Source: Alcanivorax sp. | GTDB taxonomy: Bacteria > Pseudomonadota > Gammaproteobacteria > Pseudomonadales > Alcanivoracaceae | NCBI RefSeq assembly: GCF_002726155.1 | Contig: NZ_PBSH01000031.1 | Location: 1-64,000, forward strand | Direction of reading: 5' to 3' | Length of the DNA: 64,000 nt | Shown: positions 1 to 13,548 of the stretch, one piece after another | Layout of the letters: every line of letters begins with the position of its first letter | Numbering within the stretch: position 1 is the first letter of the stretch | The notes under the pieces: model-generated | Told to the model about the DNA's origin: nothing | The model's input: the letters and a program-made list of their open reading frames with translations, nothing else | Database searches by the model: none | Translations under genes and position numbers: made by a program

Positions 1-68
1 CCTGCTGGGCTCGAACCAGCGACCCAATGATTAACAGTCATTTGCTCTACCAACTGAGCTAAGGCGGA
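1..68 (-). tRNA. tRNA-Asn (GUU), 3' end outside window
   Basis: The reverse strand reads TCCGCCTTAGCTCAGTTGG from position 68, followed by an anticodon loop ACTGTTAATCA with anticodon GTT and a T-arm containing GGTTCGAGCC. This is the layout of bacterial tRNA-Asn. The last few acceptor-stem bases and CCA lie beyond the left edge, so the gene is truncated only by the window. Confidence 0.95.
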
Positions 69-84
69 ATGTCTTGAGGCGCGT

Positions 85-113
85 ATATTAGTGACGCCTA
101 CCGGGGTCGTCAA
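85..113 (-). promoter_or_regulatory. Sigma70-type promoter of tRNA-Asn with GC-rich discriminator
   Basis: On the minus strand there is a -35 TTGACG (108-113), a 17-base spacer and a -10 TAATAT (85-90), followed by the GC-rich stretch ACGCGCC before the tRNA. A GC-rich discriminator is typical of stable-RNA promoters under stringent control; that regulation is inferred. Confidence 0.6.
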
Positions 114-126
114 CACCCCGGAGGCG
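95..126 (-). terminator. GC-rich hairpin downstream of the aminotransferase
   Basis: CGCCTACCGGGGT pairs with ACCCCGGAGGCG around a short loop just after the aminotransferase stop codon. No clear T-run follows, so it may be a processing or Rho-assisted hairpin. It overlaps the tRNA promoter. Confidence 0.35.
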
Positions 127-136
127 CGTTTGTTGC

Positions 137-1327
137 TTATTTAGCCAATGCCTGCTCAATCCGGCGGATGGCTTCTTTCAGGGTGTCCATGCCGACGGCA
201 AAGGACAGGCGCATGCAGCCGGGGGCGCCGAAGGCGGAACCGGGTACCAAGGCGACTTCTGCGGTTTCCAGCAGCAGGGTGGCCAGGTCGGTGTCAGATT
301 CCACACCATCCAGGTTGGCAATGGCTTCGGAGAAGTCCGGGAAGGCATAGAAGGTGCCGTCACCCTGGGCGCATTTCACGCCGGGCAGGGCATCCAGGGC
401 CGCAGTCAGGTAGTCATGACGTTCCTTGAATGCCTTGACCATCTCATCCACGCAGCCCTGATCACCGGCCAGTGCGGCTTCTGCTGCAGCCTGGCTGATG
501 GAGGCCGGGTTGGAGGTGGACTGGGACTGTACTTTCTTCATGGCCGCGATCAGTTTCTGCGGGCCTGCGGCGTAGCCGATGCGCCAGCCGGTCATGGAAT
601 AGGCCTTGGAAACGCCATTCATGACCACGGTGCGGTCGTACAGCTCCGGGGTGGCATTAACGATGTTCACGAACGGCTTGCCGGTCCACAGGATGTGCTC
701 GTACATGTCGTCGGTGGCGACAATGATGTTCGGGTGTTTCTTCAACACTTCACCCAGCGCGGCCAGCTCTTCCAGGGAATACGCCATGCCAGACGGGTTG
801 GACGGGCTGTTGATCACGAACAGGCGGGTTTTCGGCGTAATTGCCGCTTCCAGCTGTTCCGGGGTGATCTTGAAGCGGCTGTTTACGTCCGTTTCGATAA
901 TTTTCGGTACGCCGCCGGCAACCAGCACCATGTCCGGGTAGCTTACCCAGTAAGGCGCAGGAATGATGGCTTCATCACCGTCGTTCAACAGGGCGAGGGC
1001 CATGTTGAAAAAGCTCTGCTTGCCGCCACTGGATACCAGGATCTGACCAGGCTCGTAGGACAGGCCGTTATCGCGTTGAAACTTGTCGATAATGGCTTTT
1101 TTCAGGCCGGGAGTGCCGTCTACCGGGGTGTACTTGGTTTTGCCGGCGTTGATCGCTTCAATGGCGGCCTGCTTGATATGTTCCGGGGTATCGAAATCCG
1201 GCTCACCGGCACCCAGCCCAATAATGTCTTTGCCCTGTGCGCGGAGTTCACCGGCTTTGGCGGTAATGGCAAGGGTGGGAGACGGCTTGATGCGTTGTAC
1301 GCGGTCGGAAAGGCTGATATCGGACAT
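137..1327 (-). CDS. PLP-dependent aspartate-type aminotransferase (class I/II)
   Basis: Fold-type I aminotransferase of 396 aa, probably cytosolic, exchanging amino groups between aspartate (or a related amino acid) and 2-oxoglutarate with pyridoxal phosphate. Family landmarks are visible: an N-terminal GLGAGEPDFDTPEH segment, the VINSPSNPSG loop and the PLP-lysine region NGVSKAYSMTGWRIGY. The length matches the AspC/AAT subgroup I-gamma of Pseudomonas-like bacteria. The start was placed at the ATG at 1327 because GAGGAG sits just upstream at good spacing; an in-frame ATG five codons earlier lacks this. Exact substrate (aspartate, prephenate, other) cannot be read from sequence. It is transcribed alone, convergent with nothing and followed by tRNA-Asn. 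Confidence 0.9.
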   Translation of the reverse strand: MSDISLSDRVQRIKPSPTLAITAKAGELRAQGKDIIGLGAGEPDFDTPEHIKQAAIEAINAGKTKYTPVDGTPGLKKAIIDKFQRDNGLSYEPGQILVSSGGKQSFFNMALALLNDGDEAIIPAPYWVSYPDMVLVAGGVPKIIETDVNSRFKITPEQLEAAITPKTRLFVINSPSNPSGMAYSLEELAALGEVLKKHPNIIVATDDMYEHILWTGKPFVNIVNATPELYDRTVVMNGVSKAYSMTGWRIGYAAGPQKLIAAMKKVQSQSTSNPASISQAAAEAALAGDQGCVDEMVKAFKERHDYLTAALDALPGVKCAQGDGTFYAFPDFSEAIANLDGVESDTDLATLLLETAEVALVPGSAFGAPGCMRLSFAVGMDTLKEAIRRIEQALAK

Positions 1328-1737
1328 GCACTCCTCGTTCATCTAGAGAGTCGAATGGTTGCGCTTTTGACGCAGTGATCGACACAGAAAGGGGCGAGCA
1401 TTTTACCGGATCCGGGGGTGAATGTCCCGTATTTCCTGTGGATGGCAGCGCCTGTTTGCTTTTGTAGGAGTGGTGGTTCCACCACGAAGTGTTTGGCTTG
1501 GGGCGGGGCGGGCCCCGGATCGCGGTGGAACCACCACTTCCACGGTGAAGGTGGTGTGTGTTTTCTGTGGGAGCGGTGGTTCCACCGCGATTTCGGGCCT
1601 CGTCTCCTCTCAAATCCAATTCCGTCGCATGGATCATCACGCTTTTGACGCGCTGGCTCTGGTACACTACGTGCCGATTTTGAATCGTTCGATTTTGCTG
1701 TCTGCCCGACCGGGTGGGCGGATATCAGGGTGTCTCC
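1328..1737. other. 410-bp gap between aminotransferase and uvrB, REP-rich
   Basis: The gap between the two divergent genes contains three REP-like copies (1463-1590) and both promoters. I see no convincing LexA box in front of uvrB and no supported coding sequence; the open frames here overlap the REP copies. Confidence 0.6.
1463..1590. repeat. Cluster of three REP-like palindromes (TGTRGGAGYGGTGGTTCCACC type)
   Basis: Three copies of a TGTAGGAG/GGTGGTTCCACC unit occur: 1463-1485 (+), about 1519-1545 (inverted) and 1565-1590 (+, ending CCACCGCGATTTCGGGCC). The core GTGGGAGCGG...CCGCGA resembles Pseudomonas REP elements. Head-to-head arrangement gives large hairpin potential. No RAYT transposase is in the window. 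Confidence 0.8.
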
Positions 1738-3753
1738 ATGACAGAAAGCCTCTTCAAGCTCCATTCCGATTACCAGCCCGCGGGCGATCAGCCCACAGCC
1801 ATTGCGCAGCTGATTGAGGGTATTGATGACGGCCTGGGTCATCAAACGCTGCTGGGTGTGACGGGGTCGGGCAAGACCTTCACCATGGCCAACGTGATCG
1901 AGCAGACGGGCCGGCCCACCATCATCATGGCGCCCAACAAGACGCTGGCGGCCCAGCTGTATGGGGAGTTTAGGGAGTTTTTTCCTGAAAACGCGGTGGA
2001 GTATTTTGTCTCCTACTACGACTACTACCAGCCGGAAGCGTACGTTCCCAGCTCCGATACCTTCATTGAGAAAGATGCCTCGGTGAACGAACAAATCGAG
2101 CAGATGCGCCTGTCTGCCACCAAGGCCATCCTGGAGCGCCCGGATACCATTATTGTGGCCACGGTATCTGCCATCTACGGTCTGGGGGATCCGGCCAGTT
2201 ACCACGCCATGGTTCTGCATTTGGTGCGTGGTGATCACATTGATCAACGTGAGCTGCTGCGGCGCCTGGCCGAATTGCAGTACACCCGCAACGAAATGGA
2301 CTTCCGCCGCGCCACCTACCGGGTGCGCGGGGATGTGATCGATATCTTCCCGGCGGAAGAGGAAAAGGAAGCGGTGCGCATCGAGTTGTTCGATGACGAA
2401 GTGGAGTCCATCAGCATTTTTGATCCGCTCACCGGCGAGGTGATTCGGCGTATCGGGCGTACCACCATCTACCCCAAGAGCCATTACGTGACGCCCCGGG
2501 AAACGGTGCTCAAGGCGGTGGAGATGATCAAGGAAGAACTCACCGAACGGCTGGCGGAGCTAAAGGAGCAAAACAAGCTGGTGGAAGCCCAGCGGCTGGA
2601 GCAGCGCACCCGGTTCGACATCGAGATGTTGCAGGAGCTGGGTTACTGCAACGGCGTGGAAAACTACTCCCGATTGTTTTCTGGCCGCGCACCAGGCGAC
2701 GCGCCGCCCACCCTGTTTGACTACCTGCCGGACAATGCGCTGCTGATCGCTGATGAGTCCCACGTGACCATCCCGCAGCTGGGTGCCATGTACAAGGGCG
2801 ACCGCTCGCGCAAGGAAACCCTGGTGAGCTTCGGGTTCCGCTTGCCCTCGGCCATGGACAACCGGCCGTTGAAATTCGAGGAATGGGAGCTGTTGGCTCC
2901 GCAGATGGTGTTTGTGTCCGCCACACCGGGCCCTTACGAACAGAAGTATGCGGGGCAGGTGGTGGAGCAGGTGGTGCGCCCCACTGGGTTGGTGGACCCG
3001 AAAATCGAGATCCGACCGGCGACCACCCAGGTGGATGATCTGCTCGGGGAGGCCAAGGAATGCATTGCCAAAGAACAGCGGGTGCTGGTGACCACGCTGA
3101 CCAAGCGCATGGCGGAAGACCTCACCGAATACCTCAACGAGCACGGCATCCGAGTGCGCTACCTGCATTCCGATATCGATACGGTGGAGCGGGTGGAGAT
3201 TATCCGCGATCTGCGGCTGGGCAAGTTCGATGTGCTGGTGGGGATCAACCTGCTGCGTGAAGGCCTGGATATGCCGGAAGTGGCGCTGGTGGCGATTCTG
3301 GATGCGGACAAGGAAGGATTCCTGCGCTCCGACCGATCACTGATCCAGACCATTGGCCGGGCGGCGCGGAACGTGGAGGGTCGGGCGATCCTTTATGCGG
3401 ACAAGATGACCGGCTCCATGGAGCGCGCCATCGACGAAACAGACCGCCGCCGTGAGAAGCAGGAAGCCTTTAACAAGGAAAATGGCATCACCCCGCAGGG
3501 GCTGAACAAGAAAATTCGCGACATTATGGATGACAGTGGCGGTAGTCGTTTCGATCGCAAGTACAAGGGCGAAAAGAAAGTGGCCAAGTCCGCTGCCGAT
3601 TACCTGGATGCCCGCTCCCCGGCCCAGGTTGCCAAGGAAATCAAGGAGCTGGAAGCGAAAATGATGGAGCACGCCAAGAACCTGGAATTCGAGGACGCCG
3701 CGGCCACTCGCGACAAAATTCACCAGCTCAGAGAGCTTGGATTTATGCGGTAA
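1738..3753 (+). CDS. uvrB: UvrABC system protein B
   Basis: Damage-recognition helicase-like subunit of nucleotide excision repair, 671 aa, acting with UvrA and UvrC in the cytoplasm. It shows the Walker A motif [10 protein letters not shown], the UvrB signature [19 protein letters not shown] around the beta-hairpin (seen as the [15 protein letters not shown] segment), helicase motifs such as LLIADESHV and QTIGRAARN, and a C-terminal UVR domain ([19 protein letters not shown]). Length is normal. The ATG at 1738 (MTESLFKL) is preferred over an upstream GTG at 1714 because it matches the family N terminus and has AGGGTG upstream. It stands alone; no SOS box could be recognised upstream. Confidence 0.97.
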   Translation: MTESLFKLHSDYQPAGDQPTAIAQLIEGIDDGLGHQTLLGVTGSGKTFTMANVIEQTGRPTIIMAPNKTLAAQLYGEFREFFPENAVEYFVSYYDYYQPEAYVPSSDTFIEKDASVNEQIEQMRLSATKAILERPDTIIVATVSAIYGLGDPASYHAMVLHLVRGDHIDQRELLRRLAELQYTRNEMDFRRATYRVRGDVIDIFPAEEEKEAVRIELFDDEVESISIFDPLTGEVIRRIGRTTIYPKSHYVTPRETVLKAVEMIKEELTERLAELKEQNKLVEAQRLEQRTRFDIEMLQELGYCNGVENYSRLFSGRAPGDAPPTLFDYLPDNALLIADESHVTIPQLGAMYKGDRSRKETLVSFGFRLPSAMDNRPLKFEEWELLAPQMVFVSATPGPYEQKYAGQVVEQVVRPTGLVDPKIEIRPATTQVDDLLGEAKECIAKEQRVLVTTLTKRMAEDLTEYLNEHGIRVRYLHSDIDTVERVEIIRDLRLGKFDVLVGINLLREGLDMPEVALVAILDADKEGFLRSDRSLIQTIGRAARNVEGRAILYADKMTGSMERAIDETDRRREKQEAFNKENGITPQGLNKKIRDIMDDSGGSRFDRKYKGEKKVAKSAADYLDARSPAQVAKEIKELEAKMMEHAKNLEFEDAAATRDKIHQLRELGFMR

Positions 3754-3765
3754 ACGTTTCTACAA

Positions 3766-3940
3766 GACCGCTGTAGGAGCGCCGCTTGGGGCGCGAACCT
3801 TGCGCAGCAAGGAAATTGCCCGCAGGGTGATCAGGAATATGACCGCGTGACAGGTCTATCTAGAGAGATCCGGTTTTCGTCGTGCCCTTTCCTCGCCAAG
3901 GCTCGGATTCGCGCCTCAAGCGGCGCTCCTACAGCGGCTT
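3766..3940. repeat. Inverted pair of REP-like elements (REPIN-like)
   Basis: CCGCTGTAGGAGCGCCGCTT (from 3769, +) is mirrored by AAGCGGCGCTCCTACAGCGG (to 3937) about 110 bases away, each flanked inward by GGGCGCGAACC / GGATTCGCGCC. The pair could fold into one long hairpin. The right copy extends into the cysZ 3' end and supplies its TAG stop codon. Confidence 0.85.
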
Positions 3941-4714
3941 CGTGGAGGGTTCGGAGCTCTGCGGAGCCAGCTGTTCTACCCAGATTAGTGTCCCGGCAAT
4001 AACGGCCACCGGCATGATGAACAGGTTCACCAGCGGAATCATGGTCAGGCCCATGACGATGGCGCCGAAGGTGAGCACCAGCCAGCGTTTTTCTTTCAGC
4101 CGTTCGAGCATTACCTCAAAGGGCACCTGACGGTTGTCGGCGCCAAAATCGATGTACTGCATGCCCAGCAGCCAGCCGGACCACAGGAACCAGATGGCCG
4201 AGGCGAACACATTGATCACCGGGATGAAGTAAACCACCCCTACTACAAACAGAATCAGCACCGCACGCCACAGCCAGTACCAGGTCTTGCGCAGCTCACG
4301 CTTGAAGGTGCGCACGATCATGGCGGGGATGGATTCGTCGTTCATGGGGTGGCCGGTGACCTGGATATCCACTTTTTCCGCCAGAAACCCCATGAAGGGC
4401 GCGGCAATCAGCTGCACGCCGATGGAGAATACGCTGGCGAACAGGCCCAGCAGCAGAATCCACACCAGTATGACGGCCGCATCGACCAGGAAGTGCAGGG
4501 CACCATTGAGGAAGCTCCAGAAACCGGTCAACGCCCAGTCCGCGGTGGCGGCGGTGATCCAGCCGGCAATCCAGCTGCCACTGAGCCAGTACAGGCCACC
4601 GAACACCAGAATGTTGAAGATTAGCGGGATAATCACATAGCGCCGCAGCTCCGGGGTGCGGGCCAGTTTCAGGCTGCGAGAGAGGTAGGCAACGGCATCG
4701 GCGATCTGGGACAC
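3929..4714 (-). CDS. cysZ: CysZ-family sulfate permease/membrane protein
   Basis: Polytopic inner-membrane protein of 261 aa with about four to six hydrophobic segments (for example FNILVFGGLYWL and AAVILVWILLLGLFASVF) and the EI24/CysZ-type pattern (RTPELRRYVIIPLIFN near the N terminus, PFMGFLAEKVD centrally, IDFGADNRQVPF later). CysZ of E. coli mediates sulfate uptake for cysteine synthesis; the same role is inferred. A TTG at 4720 opens the frame, but GTG at 4714 has AAGGA at correct spacing and is chosen. The last codons (SSEPSTKPL) and the stop lie within a REP-like element, so the extreme C terminus seems to have been remodelled by the repeat. Divergent from smc. Confidence 0.85.
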   Translation of the reverse strand: MSQIADAVAYLSRSLKLARTPELRRYVIIPLIFNILVFGGLYWLSGSWIAGWITAATADWALTGFWSFLNGALHFLVDAAVILVWILLLGLFASVFSIGVQLIAAPFMGFLAEKVDIQVTGHPMNDESIPAMIVRTFKRELRKTWYWLWRAVLILFVVGVVYFIPVINVFASAIWFLWSGWLLGMQYIDFGADNRQVPFEVMLERLKEKRWLVLTFGAIVMGLTMIPLVNLFIMPVAVIAGTLIWVEQLAPQSSEPSTKPL

Positions 4715-4738
4715 GGGCAATCCTTGGCGGTTAAAAGC

Positions 4739-4759
4739 AGCTACAAGCTACAAGCCTCG
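4739..4759 (+). repeat. Heptamer tandem word AGCTACA x2 plus degenerate copy
   Basis: AGCTACA AGCTACA AGCCTCG forms a period-7 repeat directly upstream of cysZ. It shares the 7-base periodicity of other intergenic word repeats in this window (9543-9685, 12601-12789, 21042-21133), although the word differs. Confidence 0.55.
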
Positions 4760-4953
4760 GGCGGGAAGGTAAAGACGGGGCTTTTCGGGCGCACCCTTGC
4801 CCCGTGGAGGAGGGGTGTGGCTGTGATGGAGTGCAAGCGGAGCCCGGGTTTTGCACTCCTTTGCAATGTAATGGCGCCGGGATGCGGTATAACGCGTCGA
4901 ATTGGTTGAGGTTATTGTAATCTCAGCGTCTCGGCGGATGAATTCAGCCCGGG

Positions 4954-4981
4954 TTGTCGCTAGACTTACACCTTTTATTAT
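4954..4981 (+). promoter_or_regulatory. Possible sigma70 promoter for smc
   Basis: TTGTCG (4954-4959), 16-base spacer, TATTAT (4976-4981), about 50 bases upstream of the smc start codon. Matches are moderate and unsupported by comparison. Confidence 0.35.
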
Positions 4982-5032
4982 TGCGCCCCAAGCCGGGGTG
5001 TTTTGCCGTTGCCGGCGTAGAGACAGCATCGT

Positions 5033-8000
5033 ATGCGACTGAAATCAATAAAACTGGCCGGGTTCAAGTCCTTCGTGGACCCTACCACCACCAATTTCCC
5101 GGAAAACCTTACCGCTGTGGTGGGGCCCAACGGGTGTGGGAAGTCCAATATCATCGACGCGGTGCGCTGGGTGATGGGGGAGTCCTCCGCCAAGCACCTG
5201 CGTGGCGAGTCCATGGCGGACGTTATCTTCAACGGCTCCAATGCCCGCAAGCCGGTGGCTCAGGCGTCCATCGAGCTGATTTTTGATAACTCCGATGCCA
5301 CCGTTACTGGCGAATACGGCAAATTCAACGAAATTTCCGTGAAGCGGCAGGTGACACGGGACGGCCAGTCCAATTATTTCCTCAACAGTACCAAGTGCCG
5401 GCGCAAGGATATTGCCGACATTTTCCTGGGCACGGGCCTGGGGCCGCGCAGCTACGCCATCATCGAGCAGGGCATGATTTCCCGGCTGATTGAAGCCAAG
5501 CCGGAAGAGCTGCGGGTGTATATCGAGGAAGCGGCGGGGATTTCCAAGTACAAGGCTCGCCGCCGCGAGACCGAGAACCGTATTCGTCGCACCCGCGAGA
5601 ACCTGGAGCGTCTGACCGATATCCGCGATGAGCTGACGCGCCAGCTGGAACGCCTGAGTCGGCAGGCCAGCGCAGCGGAAAAGTACAAACAGTACAAAGA
5701 GGAAGAGCGCCTGAAAGGCGCCCAGCTCAAGGCGTTGCGCTGGAAAGGGCTGGATGTGCAGGTCAAGCAGCTGGACCACGTGATTGGCGAGCTGGACGTG
5801 TCCATGGAAGCGAAAGTGGCGGAACAGCGCCACGTGGACGCGGAAGTGGAGCGTTTGCGCGAGAAGCACCACGAAGTGCAGGAACGCTTCAACGAAGTGC
5901 AGCAACATTTTTATGCCCTGGGCGCGGAAGTGGCGCGTCTGGAGCAGAGCATCCAGCATCAGCGAGAGCGCAAGCAGCAGCTGTATGAAGAGCTGGATCA
6001 GGTGCGCGCCAGCTGGAAAGAAGGCGACGAGCACCTGCGTATCGATAGCGAGAAAGTGGCGGAACTGGATGCCATCCTGGCTGAGCGTGAGCCGGAGCTG
6101 GAAATGGTCTCGGAACAGCAGGAAGCCTCCAGTGAAGCGCTGGCGCTGGCCGAAGAGACCATGCAGAACTGGCAGCAGGCGTGGGAAGAATTCAACGGCA
6201 AATCCGGAGAATCCCGCCGTCAGGCTGAGGTGGAGCAGTCCCGCATTCAGCATCTGGACAAGTCCCAGGAGCGCCTGCGCGACCGTATCGACCGCTTGAA
6301 GAAAGAGCAGGAATCCCTGGATGCCGGCCCGCTGGCCCAGGAAATGCGTGAGCTGGAAGAGCAGGTGGAGCAATATCGCGGGCAGTCGGAAGAAAACGAA
6401 CTGCGCAGCGAGTCCCTGCAGGAAGAGATCAATCAACTCCGCCGTGATAACGGTGACCGGGGGCGGCAGCTGGATGAGGCCCGCGAGAAGCTGCAAAGCC
6501 TCAAGGGCCGTCGCACCTCTCTGGAAGCCCTGCAGAAAGCGGCCATGGGCGACGATGGCGCGGTCAGCGACTGGCTGACCCGGCATGAACTGGATGACGA
6601 GCCGCGGCTGGCCGACCAGCTGCAAGTGGCGGAAGGCTGGGAAAAAGCACTGGAAGCCGTGCTGGGCGACAGCATTCAAGCGGTCGCCGTAAACGGCTTT
6701 GAGCAGCTGGGCGAATGGCTGGATGACCTGTCCCATGGGCGTGTGGCGCTGGTTAGCCCGGGCTCGGTGAAGGCGGCAGGCAGCAAGTCCACCCTGCTGC
6801 GCGAACATGTTCAGGGGCAGGCACCGGAAGGGCTGCTGGCCGGTGTGTACGTGGCGGATAACCTGGATGCGGCCTTGACCCTGCGTGGCCAGCTTGACGC
6901 CCACGAATCCGTGGTCACCCGTGATGGTATCTGGTTGGGCCCGGATTGGCTGAAAGTGGCCAAAGAGGAAGATCAGGAAGCCGGTATTCTGGAGCGCCGC
7001 CGCGAACTGGACACCCTGGAAGGTGAGATCGACACCCTGCAGGCCACCGTGGATAGTCTGAAAGAGCAGCTGGAAAGCACCCGCGAGCAGATTTCCGAAC
7101 TGGAAGAAGAGCGCGAGGAGGTGCAGCGCCAGGCGAGCCGGATCAATCGTGAGTTGGGTGAGATCAATGCCCAGGTCAGCGCCCGGCAGGTGCGCCTGGA
7201 GCAGATCACCATGCGCCGTGAGCGTCTCAGCCGGGAAATGGAAGAAACCAGCGAGCAGCTGGAGCAAGAACAGGAACACCTGAAAGAAGCCCGGGCGGTG
7301 CTGGCGGAAGCACTGGACGCCATGGAAACCGACAGCGGTGAGCGCGAAGCCTTGCTATCCCGCCGGGATGAGTTGCGCCTGCGGCTGGACGAGTCCCGCC
7401 AGAAAGCGCGCCACGACCGGGATCAGTCTCACCAGTTGGCCATGGAAGTACAGGGTGCCCGCACCCAGGCAGACTCGCTGCGCCAGAACCTGAGCCGTCT
7501 GGAAACCCAAGTGCAGATGATGGCCGAGCGCAAGGCGCTGCTGGAAGAGCAGACCAATGAGGGCGACGAGCCGGGTACCGAACTGCAGATGCAGCTGGAA
7601 GAAAAGCTGGAAGTGCGTCTGGAAGCGGAGCACAAGCTCACCGAAGCCCGTCGAGAGCTGGAAACGGTGGACCATGAAATGCGTAACCTGGAAGGGCAGC
7701 GCGGCCAGTTTGAGCGTCAGGCCCAGGAAGTGCGCAGCACCATGGACCAGAAACGTATGCAATGGCAGGACCTGAGCACCCGCCGGCAGACCGTGGCCGA
7801 ACAGCTTTCTGAACAGAATTTTGACCTGGAAACCGTGCTGCAAAATCTGCCGGACGAGGCGGATGAGCAGCAGTGGGCGCAGGAAATGGACATGATCGGC
7901 CAACGGATCTCCCGTCTGGGGCAGATCAACCTGGCGGCTATCGACGAGTACCAGCAGCAATCTGAGCGCAAGAACTACCTGGACAGCCAGAACGAAGACC

Positions 8001-8530
8001 TGGAAGACGCCCTGGGCACCCTGGAAAATGCCATTCGCAAGATTGATCGGGAAACCCGGGCACGGTTCAAGGAATATTTCGACCGCATCAACCGTGGTCT
8101 GCAGGAGCTGTTCCCGAAAGTCTTCGGTGGTGGCCATGCCTACCTGGAGCTCACCGGCGATGACCTGCTCGATACCGGTGTCACCATCATGGCGCGGCCA
8201 CCCGGCAAGCGAAACAGCACCATTCACCTGCTCTCCGGCGGTGAAAAAGCGCTGACAGCCTTGTCACTGGTATTCAGTATCTTCCAGCTTAACCCCGCGC
8301 CGTTCTGCCTGCTCGATGAGGTGGACGCGCCGCTGGATGACGCTAACGTGGGGCGTTTCTGTAACCTGGTGTCGGAAATGTCTGCAAAAGTGCAATTTAT
8401 CTACATCACTCATAACAAGATTGCGATGGAGATGGCTGCTACCCTGATGGGGGTCACCATGCATGAGCCCGGTGTGTCCCGTCTGGTATCGGTGGATGTG
8501 GAAGAAGCGGCCGAAATGGCGGCGATGTGA
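5033..8530 (+). CDS. smc: Chromosome partition protein Smc
   Basis: Structural-maintenance-of-chromosomes ATPase of 1165 aa that compacts and segregates the nucleoid. Walker A is GPNGCGKSN (31-39). Two long Glu/Gln/Arg-rich coiled coils (about 170-500 and 650-1000) flank a hinge near 510-640. The C-terminal head carries the ABC signature LLSGGEKALTALSLVFSIF and Walker B CLLDEVDAPLDDANV. Length is normal for bacterial Smc. ATG at 5033 gives the standard MRLKSIKLAGFKSF start. It leads an smc-zipA-ligA set, 55 bases before zipA, the same order as in Pseudomonas. ScpA/ScpB partners are not in the window. Confidence 0.97.
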   Translation: MRLKSIKLAGFKSFVDPTTTNFPENLTAVVGPNGCGKSNIIDAVRWVMGESSAKHLRGESMADVIFNGSNARKPVAQASIELIFDNSDATVTGEYGKFNEISVKRQVTRDGQSNYFLNSTKCRRKDIADIFLGTGLGPRSYAIIEQGMISRLIEAKPEELRVYIEEAAGISKYKARRRETENRIRRTRENLERLTDIRDELTRQLERLSRQASAAEKYKQYKEEERLKGAQLKALRWKGLDVQVKQLDHVIGELDVSMEAKVAEQRHVDAEVERLREKHHEVQERFNEVQQHFYALGAEVARLEQSIQHQRERKQQLYEELDQVRASWKEGDEHLRIDSEKVAELDAILAEREPELEMVSEQQEASSEALALAEETMQNWQQAWEEFNGKSGESRRQAEVEQSRIQHLDKSQERLRDRIDRLKKEQESLDAGPLAQEMRELEEQVEQYRGQSEENELRSESLQEEINQLRRDNGDRGRQLDEAREKLQSLKGRRTSLEALQKAAMGDDGAVSDWLTRHELDDEPRLADQLQVAEGWEKALEAVLGDSIQAVAVNGFEQLGEWLDDLSHGRVALVSPGSVKAAGSKSTLLREHVQGQAPEGLLAGVYVADNLDAALTLRGQLDAHESVVTRDGIWLGPDWLKVAKEEDQEAGILERRRELDTLEGEIDTLQATVDSLKEQLESTREQISELEEEREEVQRQASRINRELGEINAQVSARQVRLEQITMRRERLSREMEETSEQLEQEQEHLKEARAVLAEALDAMETDSGEREALLSRRDELRLRLDESRQKARHDRDQSHQLAMEVQGARTQADSLRQNLSRLETQVQMMAERKALLEEQTNEGDEPGTELQMQLEEKLEVRLEAEHKLTEARRELETVDHEMRNLEGQRGQFERQAQEVRSTMDQKRMQWQDLSTRRQTVAEQLSEQNFDLETVLQNLPDEADEQQWAQEMDMIGQRISRLGQINLAAIDEYQQQSERKNYLDSQNEDLEDALGTLENAIRKIDRETRARFKEYFDRINRGLQELFPKVFGGGHAYLELTGDDLLDTGVTIMARPPGKRNSTIHLLSGGEKALTALSLVFSIFQLNPAPFCLLDEVDAPLDDANVGRFCNLVSEMSAKVQFIYITHNKIAMEMAATLMGVTMHEPGVSRLVSVDVEEAAEMAAM

Positions 8531-8585
8531 GGAATCGGTGTTGCTGTAACAGCGGCACTTCAGCACAAGCAAGGAAGAAGAGGCA

Positions 8586-12600
<4,015 letters not shown>

Positions 12601-12789
12601 AAAGTTGGAAATTGAAAGTTGAAAAGGGAAGGGATCGGCAGGTTAAAGGAGAGTTGATCTCGTAGCGGAGAATGTCTTCTGGTTCACTCTTTATTGGTTG
12701 GTGTTCAACAATACGGTGAATCGCGGCGGTAAACTTGTTAGTTTTAGAAAATATTTCTCGCGTTGAAACTTTCAACTTTGAACTTTCTC
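12601..12789. repeat. Heptamer word repeat, inverted AAAGTTG / CTTTCAA pair
   Basis: AAAGTTG GAAATTG AAAGTTG AAAAGGG (12601-12628) begins right after the lipoprotein stop; the inverted partner GTTGAAA CTTTCAA CTTTGAA CTTTCTC lies at 12762-12789, just before the next gene. The 130 bases between are unremarkable. Arms match well with period 7. Confidence 0.7.
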
Positions 12790-12808
12790 CTGTTTTTCGG
12801 GGTGTCTT

Positions 12809-13237
12809 TTGGATAACGAATCCATCGTTTACGGTTGCATCAAGCATTTGCCGTTTGGCAATTTGCAGGAGCGCAAGACGAGCTGTTTCCAGAATCGTAA
12901 AGCCATCCGGCAATTGCCGCAGGCGGATGAGTGGCCGTTCCTGTGTCGGGAGATGTTTTCCGTGCCCGGCGATGACTTGATGGGCGGCACCTTCCAGACC
13001 CAGGTGATTCATTTCGGCATGTCTTACCGGGCGGTGGAGTACGAGTGGGAGCACTGGATCGCGAAGTTCGAGTCCCTGCTCAAAAATATGTACTGGGTGA
13101 ATGCGGTGGTGCATCTGGAAACCGAATTGTCCGGGTTTCATACCTTCGTGTGGGACAGCGCCGATGTGTACCACGAACCCTCTGATGCCCCCCTGCGGGT
13201 ACGTTGTGAATGGGCCCGTGAAGGCGCCATCGCCTGA
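12809..13237 (+). CDS. Conserved hypothetical protein downstream of ligA
   Basis: A 142-aa soluble protein without signal peptide or membrane segment. It begins at TTG (12809; MDNESIVYGCIKHLPFG) with a GGGGTG a few bases upstream; there is no in-frame ATG before MFSVPGDD. It is rich in Trp/Phe/Tyr (EYEWEHWIAKFESLL) and has coding-like GC and codon usage matching ligA. I do not recognise a named family; the position after ligA matches that of an uncharacterised gene in Pseudomonas, recalled from memory rather than searched. No function assigned. Confidence 0.6.
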   Translation: MDNESIVYGCIKHLPFGNLQERKTSCFQNRKAIRQLPQADEWPFLCREMFSVPGDDLMGGTFQTQVIHFGMSYRAVEYEWEHWIAKFESLLKNMYWVNAVVHLETELSGFHTFVWDSADVYHEPSDAPLRVRCEWAREGAIA

Positions 13238-13548
13238 TTCTTCGGTTCACCTGTAACAATCCTGTTGAGTGTCGGATTACGGCCTTCAGCCTACAGGCAA
13301 TAGCGCCTGCGTGACTCCATTGGTTCCTGTTTGTAGGTCGTGTTAGGCGTAGCCGTAACCCGACATGGCCTCGCTGATTGTGGTAAAAATCCAATGTCGG
13401 ATTACGGCTTTAGGCTCTCTGTGCCCTTGGGTAAATCAGGCCTACGCGATAACCCCTTCTCCTTTGTCTTTTTTTCCCCTTTCTGTGATTGCATTCTTAT
13501 CCCCTTGCGGCATAGTCGAGGGAGACGATTATAAAAAAGGTGAGGATG
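13238..13548. repeat. Gap with degenerate TGTCGGATTACG repeats
   Basis: The 310-bp gap holds copies of a GTCGGATTACG unit: 13269-13294, 13332-13366 (TGTAGGTCGTG...CGTAACCCGACAT, palindromic) and 13395-13416, with GGCCTAC at 13439. The same family occurs in cleaner form at 50071-50107. No coding sequence is evident. GGTGAGG at 13539 is the PhzF ribosome site. Confidence 0.7.

Larger units (their letters stand above)
4715..5032. other. 318-bp divergent gap between cysZ and smc
   Basis: Holds a heptamer word repeat at 4739-4759 and a possible smc promoter at 4954-4981. The remainder shows no coding sequence I can support. Confidence 0.5.

Noticed and set aside
416..1378. 320-codon plus-strand frame opposite the aminotransferase
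   Set aside because: Shadow of a well-supported aminotransferase; no ribosome site and His/Gly-rich implausible composition.
1600..1737. LexA/SOS box before uvrB
   Set aside because: No CTG-N10-CAG palindrome; CTGGCTCTGGTACACTAC does not fit.
5045..7279. 744-codon minus-strand frame opposite smc
   Set aside because: Antisense frame produced by GC-rich codon bias in the Smc coiled coil; no recognisable domain.
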